DNA from: Clostridium sp. Marseille-P3244
Lineage (GTDB): Bacteria > Bacillota > Clostridia > Lachnospirales > Lachnospiraceae
Length of the DNA: 64,000 nt
Direction: 5' to 3'
Assembly (NCBI RefSeq): GCF_900120155.1
Contig: NZ_LT635549.1
Span: forward strand, 2,543,600 to 2,607,599
Both the position numbers and the translations under genes were made by a program. The notes under the pieces were generated by a model. That model was not told the origin of the DNA. It ran no database searches and saw only the letters and a program-made list of their open reading frames with translations. Position 1 is the first letter of the stretch. Every line of letters starts with the position of its first letter. Shown here piece after piece: positions 8,727-18,894 of this stretch.

Positions 8727-8756
8727 TATGTTACATAATGTGCGTTATGTTGCGTA
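8727..8756 (+). repeat. Left inverted recombination site of the DNA switch
   Basis: A crossover-type site: imperfect arms around the 6-base spacer TGTGCG (8739-8744), with right arm TTATGTTGCGTA. The 23-base block 8733-8755 is repeated exactly, in inverted orientation, at 9000-9022. Confidence 0.85.
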
Positions 8757-8824
8757 ATGCTCTGCTTTTGCTCTGTTCTTCTTATATCCCGAGGAGATTA
8801 CAGACGTTTTTGGGTATAACAATA

Positions 8825-8866
8825 AGACCTTTTCTCTATATTTGAGGTTTCCCTGGGAAAAGGTCT
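8825..8866. terminator. Hairpin inside the invertible segment
   Basis: AGACCTTTTC (8825-8834) pairs perfectly with GAAAAGGTCT (8857-8866) across a 22-base loop. It could stop leftward transcription in one orientation or insulate the promoter. The flanking T-run is weak, so its role as a terminator is uncertain. Confidence 0.4.
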
Positions 8867-8927
8867 ATTTGTCATGTCCGCTATTCGCCATATCTATGTA
8901 AAAGCCTCCCGCCCTGGATCTTTCAGA

Positions 8928-8956
8928 TTGACTTTTCAGGCTCTGTATACTATCAT
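8928..8956 (+). promoter_or_regulatory. Promoter carried on the invertible segment
   Basis: TTGACT (8928-8933), a 17-base spacer and TATCAT (8951-8956). In the present orientation it fires rightward through the right recombination site and antisense to the recombinase gene. Confidence 0.75.
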
Positions 8957-8998
8957 TTACATATAAATTATTAGAAAAGTGCTCTGTCCCCTCAGTTT

Positions 8999-9028
8999 AA
9001 CGCAACATAACGCACATTATGTTGCGTT
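8999..9028 (-). repeat. Right inverted recombination site of the DNA switch
   Basis: Perfect 12-base inverted arms (AACGCAACATAA and TTATGTTGCGTT) around the 6-base spacer CGCACA (9011-9016), which is the reverse complement of the left site's spacer. This is the geometry of a tyrosine-recombinase core site, and the asymmetric spacer predicts inversion rather than deletion. Confidence 0.87.
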
Positions 9029-9046
9029 TTAGTCTTCTGCTCTTTT

Positions 9047-9886
9047 TCAGAGGACCAATTGCATCCTCTCTACTTTTCTCCTGTGTTCTGCCCCGGTGGA
9101 CATAATATAAATCCGGGTCGTATCGATACTGGAGTGACCCAGAAGATCTGCCAGTTTAGCAATGTCTTTCTCAATTCCGTAAAATGTTCTGGCAAAAAGC
9201 CTCCTGAGATTATGAGGAAATACCTTTCCCTGTTCCACGCCGGCTCTTTCGCACAGTTCCTTCATTTCCCTCCAGACTGTATGCCGGCTTACCGGCCGTC
9301 CCGTTCTGCTAAGAAAAAGTACACCTTCTGTAATCCCCTTTTCCCGGGCATATTGCCGCAACATGTTCCGCAATTTCGGCGGCAGAAATACTGTACGGTT
9401 CTTTCCCTTGCAGGACACCTGCACCTGCCCCTGACGTGCTGCCTCCACAGTAATATACTTCAGTTCACTGACCCGGATCCCGGTGGCGCAGATCGTCTGC
9501 AGGATCAGGCTCAGCCTTAAGCTCTTCTGATTCCGTGCTGTATTCACCAGCCGCATATACTCTTGTTTTGTCAGTTCTTTTTCACCGGGCCGGAAAGTTT
9601 CTCTCTGTATTTTAAACTGCCGCACACAGCTGCCGGCCAATCCGGCAAATCGCAAAAATCCGTTGACCGCAGCTAGCATGCTGTTGGCACTGGTCACAGC
9701 GTAATGTTCACGCAGCCAGTCTTTGTACTCCATGATCAGGGATTTCTCCAGTACCCGTTTGCCCGCAAAAGCTGTAAAACATCTAAGATCACGGGCATAT
9801 TTTTCAATCGTCGCGCCGCTCTTTTCTTCCAGTTTCAGATGTTCCAGATAGGTTCTGATCTGCCCTTCCGATAATCTTGTCTCCAT
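9047..9886 (-). CDS. Tyrosine recombinase (DNA invertase of the switch)
   Basis: A 279-residue phage-integrase-type recombinase. The N-terminal SAM-like core-binding domain spans about 1-95. The catalytic domain has Arg in ATGIRVSEL, Lys in CKGKNR, HNLRR (His and second Arg), LGHSS (His), and the nucleophile Tyr in DTTRIYIM. The ATG at 9886 is preceded by GGAGG, which decides the start over an upstream ATG. Size and motif order match XerC/D-like invertases such as those driving phase variation in Clostridia. The gene ends 19 bases from the right recombination site and almost certainly acts on the two sites at 8727 and 8999. Confidence 0.92.
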   Translation of the reverse strand: METRLSEGQIRTYLEHLKLEEKSGATIEKYARDLRCFTAFAGKRVLEKSLIMEYKDWLREHYAVTSANSMLAAVNGFLRFAGLAGSCVRQFKIQRETFRPGEKELTKQEYMRLVNTARNQKSLRLSLILQTICATGIRVSELKYITVEAARQGQVQVSCKGKNRTVFLPPKLRNMLRQYAREKGITEGVLFLSRTGRPVSRHTVWREMKELCERAGVEQGKVFPHNLRRLFARTFYGIEKDIAKLADLLGHSSIDTTRIYIMSTGAEHRRKVERMQLVL

Positions 9887-9990
9887 ATCTGTTCCTCCAG
9901 GTTTTCTTTGATCGCTTTTCTTTTTTTCCAATAGTATGAGTATATCCTGTTATCCTGTCTTCTAAAAGCCATTTCCGGAAAAACAAAATG

Positions 9991-10029
9991 CCCCTCAGAC
10001 GGTCCTCTTATGAGGCTCCGTCTGAGGGG
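9991..10029 (-). terminator. Terminator of efp
   Basis: CCCCTCAGACGG (9991-10002) pairs with CCGTCTGAGGGG (10018-10029). On the minus strand the stem is followed by CATTTTGTTTTT. Confidence 0.85.
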
Positions 10030-10073
10030 TAACCGGTCCGGAATCCGTATGATCATCCGTCCGCCGCGTTCAG

Positions 10074-10631
10074 TCAGACTCTTGACAGATATTCACCTGT
10101 ACGGGTATCGATCTTCAGTACATCGCCAGTCTCACAGAACAGAGGGACATTAACAGTAGCCCCGGTTTCCACCGTAGCCGGCTTTGTTGCTCCCTGCGCT
10201 GTGTCGCCTTTGAATCCCGGCTCTGTCTCTGTGATCGCCAGTTCTACAAAAAGTGGGGGTTCAACAGAAAATACATTACCTTTGTGAGAACAGATCTTCA
10301 CAGTCTCATTCTCTTTTACGAATTTCAAAGCGTCTCCGACAACATCTGAATTCAGAGCGATCTGATCATATGTCTCCACATCCATAAAGTTATAAAGATC
10401 ACCGTCTTTATACAGATACTGCATCTCTTTCCTGTCAATATGCGCGTTCTCAAACTTCTCAGTGGGACGGAATGTCTTTTCCACAACGCCTCCGCTGATG
10501 ATATTTTTTAACTTTGTCCTGACAAAGGCTGCTCCTTTTCCGGGTTTTACATGCTGGAATTCCAAAATCTGATAAATATTACCGTCTATCTCTACTGTAA
10601 TACCGTTCTTAAAATCACCTGCTGCGACCAT
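10074..10631 (-). CDS. efp: Translation elongation factor P
   Basis: A 185-residue EF-P, which relieves ribosome stalling at polyproline stretches. The KOW-like N-terminal domain ([16 protein letters not shown]) carries the usual tip loop KPGKGAAF, whose lysine is the site modified in other species. Two OB domains follow ([26 protein letters not shown] at the end). The start has GGAGGAAG upstream, and a strong terminator follows. Length and order are normal for the family. Confidence 0.97.
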   Translation of the reverse strand: MVAAGDFKNGITVEIDGNIYQILEFQHVKPGKGAAFVRTKLKNIISGGVVEKTFRPTEKFENAHIDRKEMQYLYKDGDLYNFMDVETYDQIALNSDVVGDALKFVKENETVKICSHKGNVFSVEPPLFVELAITETEPGFKGDTAQGATKPATVETGATVNVPLFCETGDVLKIDTRTGEYLSRV

Positions 10632-10686
10632 TTATCTTCCTCCTTCGATCACGCGCCTTCCCGGCGCTCCACTTTATAATTCTACC

Positions 10687-11196
10687 TTAATCTTCCTTAT
10701 TTTTCAATCTTTTTTTATAGAAATGAAGGACAATCTGTTCAAGGCGGCGTTTCAGTACGATCTGTATCTCTTCTTTCGGATGGATAGGCTTTACGAGAAT
10801 ATTGTAAATCCCTGCTCTCTTTGCCCCCCAGACATCCGTGAAAAGCTGATCACCGACAAACACGGTATTCGTCCTGTCAGTCCCCATGATCTCCATAGCT
10901 CTGATATAATTTTTCGTGGATGGCTTGTGAGCATTGTAAATATAATTTGTTCTGATCTCCTGATTAAACATTTTTACCCTGGCCTCCCGGTTGTTTGAGA
11001 TCAGGCAGGAGGCAAATCCGATCTTTTCCAGCCTTTTAAACAGTTTCTTCGCCCGTTCATCCGCCGGCGCTCCATGAGGCACGAGTGTATTATCAATGTC
11101 AAAGATCACCCCTCTGTAGCCTTTCTCATACAATTTTTCAAAAGGGATCTTATACGTGGATACCATATAATCATCCGGAAAAAATCTTTCAAACAT
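10687..11196 (-). CDS. YqeG-family HAD phosphatase
   Basis: A 169-residue HAD superfamily IIIA protein of the YqeG family. Motif I is DIDNTLVPHG, motif II SNNREARV, motif III lysine lies in HKPSTKNY, and motif IV is FVGDQLFTDVWGA. YqeG relatives are phosphatidylglycerophosphate phosphatase-like or of unsettled role. It begins 2 bases after the stop of the shikimate kinase gene, so the two are translationally coupled. In Firmicutes this gene commonly sits among aromatic biosynthesis and efp genes, as here. Confidence 0.88.
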   Translation of the reverse strand: MFERFFPDDYMVSTYKIPFEKLYEKGYRGVIFDIDNTLVPHGAPADERAKKLFKRLEKIGFASCLISNNREARVKMFNQEIRTNYIYNAHKPSTKNYIRAMEIMGTDRTNTVFVGDQLFTDVWGAKRAGIYNILVKPIHPKEEIQIVLKRRLEQIVLHFYKKRLKNKED

Positions 11197-11198
11197 TA

Positions 11199-11981
11199 TT
11201 ATCCATCCAACTCCGTTAATTTTGTGATCAGTTCCTCACAGATCTGCAGGATCGTCTTGTCATCGGTCTGTACTACGATATCCGCGGCCTCTTCGTATTT
11301 TTCCCGGCGTTTTTCCATCATATCCGCAATAAATTCCACGCTGTTATTACCGTTCAACAGTGGTCTGTCATTGCCGTCTTTGACCCGCTCGTAGATGGTC
11401 TCCGGGCTTGCAGTCAGGAGGACTACTCTCCCGTTCTTTTTCATTTCCACTACATTCTCACTGCGAAGCGCTGCTCCTCCTCCGCAGGAAATAATGCAGT
11501 TTCTGCCGGTCTGCAGTTCTCTCAGCAGTTCTGTTTCCAGATTCCTGAAATATTCTTCGCCGTAAGTGGCAAAAATATCCGGAATACTCATTTCTTCCCT
11601 GTCAGAAATCTCCTGATCCATCTCCACCAGTTTCATGTCAAACATTGTACTCAGATAATCAGCGATCGTGGATTTCCCGGCTCCCATAAAACCGATCAGC
11701 ACTATATTATAAGAAAAAAGCTTCCTGGCCTGGATCCGTTTACTGTTTCTTAAGATTCTGGCAAAGACATCCTGTATCTCTTCCCGGTACTTGTTTTCCT
11801 TAAGTTTTTCATCCAGCCTTTTCTGCTGTTTTGCCTCCTGTGCCGGCTGCAGGATCGGCATGCCATATTTCTCTTTATATGCCATGATCTTTTCGATGAT
11901 GGCGTTTCTCTCTACAAGGGCATCTATGATCTTATCGTCACAGATAGCCAGCTGCTCCCTGTACATTTCCAAATCGTTCAT
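11199..11981 (-). CDS. aroK: Chorismate mutase-shikimate kinase fusion
   Basis: 260 residues with two domains. Residues about 1-88 look like an AroQ-type chorismate mutase (LEMYREQLAICDDKIIDALV, a helix with arginines, and a long second helix). Residues about 92-260 are shikimate kinase: Walker A GFMGAGKST, DQEISDREEMSIPDIF, GGGAALRS and the lid RPLL. The kinase phosphorylates shikimate in the chorismate pathway; the mutase would send chorismate to prephenate. Joining both steps in one chain is known in Clostridia. It is followed at once by yqeG. Confidence 0.88.
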   Translation of the reverse strand: MNDLEMYREQLAICDDKIIDALVERNAIIEKIMAYKEKYGMPILQPAQEAKQQKRLDEKLKENKYREEIQDVFARILRNSKRIQARKLFSYNIVLIGFMGAGKSTIADYLSTMFDMKLVEMDQEISDREEMSIPDIFATYGEEYFRNLETELLRELQTGRNCIISCGGGAALRSENVVEMKKNGRVVLLTASPETIYERVKDGNDRPLLNGNNSVEFIADMMEKRREKYEEAADIVVQTDDKTILQICEELITKLTELDG

Positions 11982-12064
11982 TTTGAACCTCCATCTTCAG
12001 TCTGACCAGTACAGTATAGCAACTTTCCCATCACTTCGCAACATAGAATCCGGGCCTTTCTCCC

Positions 12065-12736
12065 CTATGTCTGAGTCTTTTGGATCGCCCTTCCTACATC
12101 TGTCCTGAAATCCTCCCACGCATTCTCATCTTCCACAAAATACTTGGGGCAGATTTTTCCGGTGACGTCATAATGACGGATTACATCCTCTTCTGAAAGT
12201 CCGAATTTTACGCACAGCCATGATGTAAGCTGCACGAGTGACCGATACGTTTCCTCTGTAAATTTTCCTGTCTCATCAGGATGGCAGACTTCTATGGAGA
12301 CCGTATCAGAATTCCTCTCATTGGAGGCGTAGGCCACCTCCCATGTGGGAACACACTGAATGATCTCGCCTTCCAGACCGACTATAAAATTGCTGCTGGC
12401 TTCTGTTTCCTGAGAATACTGAAGACCATTAAAATAGTCCCGGTTCTCCTGGGCCGTACTTCCGGGATTCGCAGTATAATGGATCACAATTCCTGTGATC
12501 CCGTCGCTCTCAATCCCCGGTCTGGAAAATGGATTTACGTCAAGCAGCTGCACATCGATCTCCGGTTGTGACGCGTCCACGTCTACCTGATATCCTCTCC
12601 CGGATACACAGGACCGGATTCCCAGCACGATCGTCAGGATTACAAGAATAAGCAGGCCTCCCGCGGCATATTTTCGCCTGATATCCTCTTTTTTGCGAAC
12701 TGTTTTTCCTCTTCTGTTTCTTCTGTATGAACCCAT
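12065..12736 (-). CDS. Membrane-anchored N-acetylmuramoyl-L-alanine amidase
   Basis: A 223-residue amidase_2 (T7 lysozyme/PGRP-like) peptidoglycan hydrolase. The N-terminus is strongly basic, followed by one hydrophobic anchor (about residues 26-42, LLILVILTIVLGIRSC), so the enzyme faces outward. Zinc ligands are seen in IVIHYTANP, VIRHYDVTGKICP and the C-terminal CP block, with SNFIVGLEGEIIQ in between. It cleaves the amide between muramic acid and the stem peptide. It stands alone between the aroK group and guaB; a role in wall turnover or sporulation is inferred. Confidence 0.9.
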   Translation of the reverse strand: MGSYRRNRRGKTVRKKEDIRRKYAAGGLLILVILTIVLGIRSCVSGRGYQVDVDASQPEIDVQLLDVNPFSRPGIESDGITGIVIHYTANPGSTAQENRDYFNGLQYSQETEASSNFIVGLEGEIIQCVPTWEVAYASNERNSDTVSIEVCHPDETGKFTEETYRSLVQLTSWLCVKFGLSEEDVIRHYDVTGKICPKYFVEDENAWEDFRTDVGRAIQKTQT

Positions 12737-12879
12737 CTGTATGCCTCGCTGCCATCATTTGTGTTATCTGCCGCTACAGTATATATGCCGGACAGATATT
12801 TCCCATCATTGAATCATAACACAGAAATATTTCCGTATGGTGAAAAAACTCTTATAAATTTTTAAAGCTTTCTGCCAAA

Positions 12880-12918
12880 GCGCAGCGTCCGGCAGTTACA
12901 CTCTGCCGGACGCTGCGC
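12880..12918 (-). terminator. Terminator of guaB
   Basis: A perfect 16-bp stem, 12880-12895 with 12903-12918 (GCGCAGCGTCCGGCAG), and a 7-base loop. The T-tract on the minus side is short, but the stem is very GC-rich. Confidence 0.75.
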
Positions 12919-12962
12919 GTGAATGCTCCCTTTTATTCTTTTAATATTGACCCTGACATCTT

Positions 12963-14483
<1,521 letters not shown>

Positions 14484-14495
14484 TCAATCCGTATG

Positions 14496-15284
14496 TCAAC
14501 AGTTTTCCTCCCGGATCATATGAAAGTGTTCCAGAGCGCGCCGGATCCCATCCTGATCCGCTCTTTCTGTCACATAATCCGCAGAATATCTGACTCTTTC
14601 TTCTGCGTTTCCCATAGCAACTCCGATCCCCGCATATTTGAGCATGTCAATGTCATTTTCAGCATCTCCAAAGGCCATTGTCTCACTGGGCAGGAACCCC
14701 AGTTTCCTCATAAAATACTCCATGCCTCTCGCCTTTCCCCCTCCGGCCGGAATAATATCAATGGCTCTGCTGCTCCAGTGGGTGATTTTGCAGTCGGACC
14801 CAAGATCCCTTTCTATTCTGTCCTGTCCGTCTTTTTCAAGATAAGCAATGGCCTGATACAGCGGCTGGCCACTGTATTCCCCCATATCCGGAAGCGGAGT
14901 GGATATTTCTGCCTGGGCTTCCCGCACAGTCTGGTCGATCTTGTTAATATAAAACCGGCCTTCCTCGATTAATATGAGGGGGATCTTCCCCGAATGAAAT
15001 ATGGATACAAGCCGTTCTGTCATTTCTCTGTCAAACGGAGCGCCCCACAAAAATTTCTTCCTGCCGTCCAGACACAGCTGCCCATTCAGGGTAATGTATC
15101 CGTCGAAATCCATTCCGTCTAACGTCAGCTGCTCCAGCTCGGCCGTGTGCCTGCCGGTAGACACAAAAACTTTTATACCATTTTCCCTCAGTTGTCTTAC
15201 AGCGGCTCTTGCGCTGTATGGCACTCTCCCCAGTTCGTGAGAGAACAGGGTGTCGTCAATATCGAAAAATACTGCTTTAATCAT
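14496..15284 (-). CDS. Cof-type HAD hydrolase
   Basis: A 262-residue HAD-IIB (Cof/YidA-like) phosphatase. Motif I is FFDIDDTLF, motif II lies in VFVSTGRH, and motif IV is AFGDAENDIDML. A large C2 cap (about 80-190) gives substrate specificity, commonly a sugar phosphate or flavin-type phosphate; the actual substrate cannot be told. It stands alone between guaB and groEL. Confidence 0.88.
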   Translation of the reverse strand: MIKAVFFDIDDTLFSHELGRVPYSARAAVRQLRENGIKVFVSTGRHTAELEQLTLDGMDFDGYITLNGQLCLDGRKKFLWGAPFDREMTERLVSIFHSGKIPLILIEEGRFYINKIDQTVREAQAEISTPLPDMGEYSGQPLYQAIAYLEKDGQDRIERDLGSDCKITHWSSRAIDIIPAGGGKARGMEYFMRKLGFLPSETMAFGDAENDIDMLKYAGIGVAMGNAEERVRYSADYVTERADQDGIRRALEHFHMIREENC

Positions 15285-15452
15285 GTTAAATTTCTTTGTT
15301 CCTTTATTTTCTGCCTGTTTTATCAGGCAGTCATTTTCATTCTCAATTGTTGATTATATCAGACAATCTATTATAAGACAAATTCGAGGAACGCGTTATT
15401 CTGTCCGGCATTACCGATTTGTATCTGTAATGTATGCTGTCCCCAGACCCGG

Positions 15453-15489
15453 AAAAGGACGTACAGCCCTCTGGCTATACGTCCTTTTT
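15453..15489 (-). terminator. Terminator of groESL
   Basis: AAAAGGACGTA pairs with TACGTCCTTTTT around a GC-containing loop. It can act on either strand and lies about 30 bases after the groEL stop. Confidence 0.85.
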
Positions 15490-15516
15490 GCTTTATACTT
15501 TATCAACGGTGTGAAA

Positions 15517-17157
<1,641 letters not shown>

Positions 17158-17168
17158 TTATTCTTTAA

Positions 17169-17456
17169 TTATTCACTCACAATCGCAAGAATGTCGTTCT
17201 GTTTTACGATAATGTATTCCTCGCCGTCAAGTTCCACTTCTGTTCCGGCATATTTAGAATAAATAACCTTCTCTCCGACTTTCACCTGCATAACGACTTC
17301 TTTGCCATCTATATTTCCGCCGGGTCCCACAGCGATAACTTCTGCTTCCTGCGGTTTTTCTTTCGCCTGTCCCGGGAGCACGATACCGGACTTTGTCGTC
17401 TCTTCTGCTTCTAACTGTTTTAAAACAATTTTGTCACCCAAAGGTACTAACTTCAT
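17169..17456 (-). CDS. groES: 10-kDa co-chaperonin GroES
   Basis: A 95-residue GroES, the heptameric lid of GroEL. It begins MKLVPLGDKIVLKQLEAEE, has the mobile loop (about residues 17-34, ETTKSGIVLPGQAKEKP), and contains VGPGG and KVGEKVIYSKYAGTEV. It is the first gene of the operon, preceded by a good ribosome site (AAGGAGGA) and the CIRCE operator. Confidence 0.98.
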   Translation of the reverse strand: MKLVPLGDKIVLKQLEAEETTKSGIVLPGQAKEKPQEAEVIAVGPGGNIDGKEVVMQVKVGEKVIYSKYAGTEVELDGEEYIIVKQNDILAIVSE

Positions 17457-17482
17457 TGTAATTCCTCCTTAAGCTTTGTTTA

Positions 17483-17509
17483 TTAGCACTCATTTCTTTC
17501 GAGTGCTAA
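17483..17509 (-). promoter_or_regulatory. CIRCE operator (HrcA binding site)
   Basis: A perfect consensus inverted repeat TTAGCACTC - 9 bases - GAGTGCTAA (17483-17491 and 17501-17509), just upstream of groES. HrcA binds CIRCE and represses chaperone genes until heat shock. Confidence 0.97.
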
Positions 17510-17522
17510 ACCTCATGAATAT

Positions 17523-17551
17523 AAAATAGCACTCTGCTCTCGATTTGTCAA
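17523..17551 (-). promoter_or_regulatory. Promoter of groESL
   Basis: Minus strand: TTGACA (17551-17546), a 17-base spacer and TATTTT (17528-17523). CIRCE starts about 14 bases downstream, covering the transcription start. An extra AGTGC half-site lies in the spacer. Confidence 0.8.
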
Positions 17552-17618
17552 CACAGTTTATGAGGTTTTTATAAAGAACCTTTTACGGATTCGTAATTAT
17601 ACTGTTTTCCCATCATAA

Positions 17619-17643
17619 AAAGCGTGCCGCTCAGGCACGCTTT
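17619..17643 (-). terminator. Terminator of codY and its downstream gene
   Basis: AAAGCGTGCC (17619-17628) pairs with GGCACGCTTT (17634-17643), followed on the minus strand by TTTTTATG. The stop codon of the preceding gene sits in its loop, so the hairpin's ascending arm is coding sequence. Confidence 0.85.
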
Positions 17644-17957
17644 GCAATACTTTTTCCTTCATATACATTATAAAAACCGTTTTCGATCCGGAACTTCAGG
17701 AGATTTTTATTTTCCATGCAGTACCGCTCCTTTACCACACCTGTACAATACAGTAATTCAGTCTTTGTGGATATATAGCACCGGTACTTCGCGTCCAGAG
17801 AAATGGCCGTCAATTCATCTTCCTTAAGCTCCAGATAAATATTATCCTCTTCCGGGTCATATTTATGGACCCTGCACTGGCGGGTAGAATCATCAAAAAT
17901 GCCGTCCGCCGAAATGTTCTTTTCCATCCGAAGATCTACAGGATTGCCTTCATACAT
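17631..17957 (-). CDS. Hypothetical protein downstream of codY
   Basis: 108 residues from the ATG at 17957, chosen because AGGAGG lies 9 bases before it. It is rich in beta-prone segments (NIYLELKEDELTAISLDAKY, RCYISTKTELLYCTGVVKERY). It has no signal peptide or membrane helix and no motif I can name; a PilZ-like barrel is possible, but the RxxxR and DxSxxG signatures are absent. It follows codY by 17 bases and shares its message. Its last codons form part of the terminator stem. Confidence 0.65.
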   Translation of the reverse strand: MYEGNPVDLRMEKNISADGIFDDSTRQCRVHKYDPEEDNIYLELKEDELTAISLDAKYRCYISTKTELLYCTGVVKERYCMENKNLLKFRIENGFYNVYEGKSIAKRA

Positions 17958-17974
17958 AACAGCCTGCCTCCTGA

Positions 17975-18754
17975 TCACATACGCTCTTTTTTGATCTTAT
18001 CAAGCTCGGCAAACACATATTCATTCAGAACTTTGATATATGTACCCTTCATCCCTGATGAACGGGACTCGATCACCCCCGCGCTCTCAAACTTACGCAG
18101 CGCGTTGACGATAACAGAGCGGGTAATTCCAACACGGTCCGCGACTTTGCTCGCCACAAGGATCCCTTCGGTCCCTCCCAGCTCGTCAAAGATATGCATA
18201 ATCGCCTCCAGTTCAGAAAAGGAAAGTGTACTTATGGCAGACTGTACGATATGTTCCTTTCTTGTCTCCTCCGCGTTTTCTTCATTGACAGAACGGAGCA
18301 TCTCAAGGCCAACTACAGCAGTACCATACTCACTGAGTATGATATCATCAATAGAATAAGTGGAACCTTGTTTGTAAATGAACAGTGTCCCCAGTCTTTC
18401 TCCGGCAATATCTATCGGTGTGATGATCGCCTGGTATCCCTCCACTGCTTCCGGAGAAAATCCCAGAGTTTCAAGATTTACATTTTCTTTCGTTGAAAGG
18501 ATACTCAGCAATCTCTCATTCAGCATCTCATCGATATGGGACCCCACTGATTCTGTGATAAGTTCATGAATTTCTTTCACTTCAGGACCTTTCCCCACTC
18601 CGAGTATCTTGCCCTTTCTGCTTACGACCAGCACATTTGAGTCAAGGATCTCTGTGAGAACCGCACAGATATCATTAAACACAACCTTACTCGAATTATT
18701 ATTGTGCAGCAGCTTGTTGATTTTTCTTGTTTTATCCAACAGTTGTACGCTCAT
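17975..18754 (-). CDS. codY: CodY, GTP-sensing global regulator
   Basis: A 259-residue CodY, a repressor that senses branched-chain amino acids and GTP and controls nitrogen, amino-acid and virulence genes in Firmicutes. Residues about 1-155 are the GAF domain (starting SVQLLDKTRKINKLLHNN). The C-terminal winged helix holds VADRVGITRSVIVNALRKFE. The start at 18754 has GGAGG at the right distance; the frame's upstream extension is not protein-like. The leu, thr and asd genes in this window are typical CodY targets, but I did not find convincing CodY boxes. Confidence 0.97.
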   Translation of the reverse strand: MSVQLLDKTRKINKLLHNNNSSKVVFNDICAVLTEILDSNVLVVSRKGKILGVGKGPEVKEIHELITESVGSHIDEMLNERLLSILSTKENVNLETLGFSPEAVEGYQAIITPIDIAGERLGTLFIYKQGSTYSIDDIILSEYGTAVVGLEMLRSVNEENAEETRKEHIVQSAISTLSFSELEAIMHIFDELGGTEGILVASKVADRVGITRSVIVNALRKFESAGVIESRSSGMKGTYIKVLNEYVFAELDKIKKERM

Positions 18755-18839
18755 TACTTCCTCCGCATCCTGATCTGTATACTTTTTTGTATACTTTTCA
18801 ATTGTATAGACAAATTCAAATAAATAAAGAGACAGAATT

Positions 18840-18868
18840 ATATTATCATACAATTTCAGGAATAACAA
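18840..18868 (-). promoter_or_regulatory. Probable codY promoter
   Basis: Minus strand: TTGTTA (18868-18863), a 17-base spacer and TAATAT (18845-18840), about 85 bases before the codY start. The leader contains two GTATAC repeats of unknown meaning. Confidence 0.6.
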
Positions 18869-18894
18869 TACAATTTATTTATTCTGTATGGTTT

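Larger units (their letters stand above)
8739..9016. other. Invertible promoter segment (phase switch)
   Basis: About 278 bases between the two inverted sites hold a strong rightward promoter (8928-8956) and a hairpin (8825-8866), but no gene. A tyrosine recombinase gene lies next to the right site. In the orientation present here the promoter points right, against the recombinase gene; inversion would point it left, into the gene at 8570. This is the layout of an invertible-promoter phase-variation switch. I infer the state as OFF for the leftward gene. Confidence 0.8.

Noticed and set aside
18846..18862. CodY box in the codY promoter spacer
   Set aside because: Only about 9 of 15 positions fit the consensus, no better than expected by chance in AT-rich DNA.
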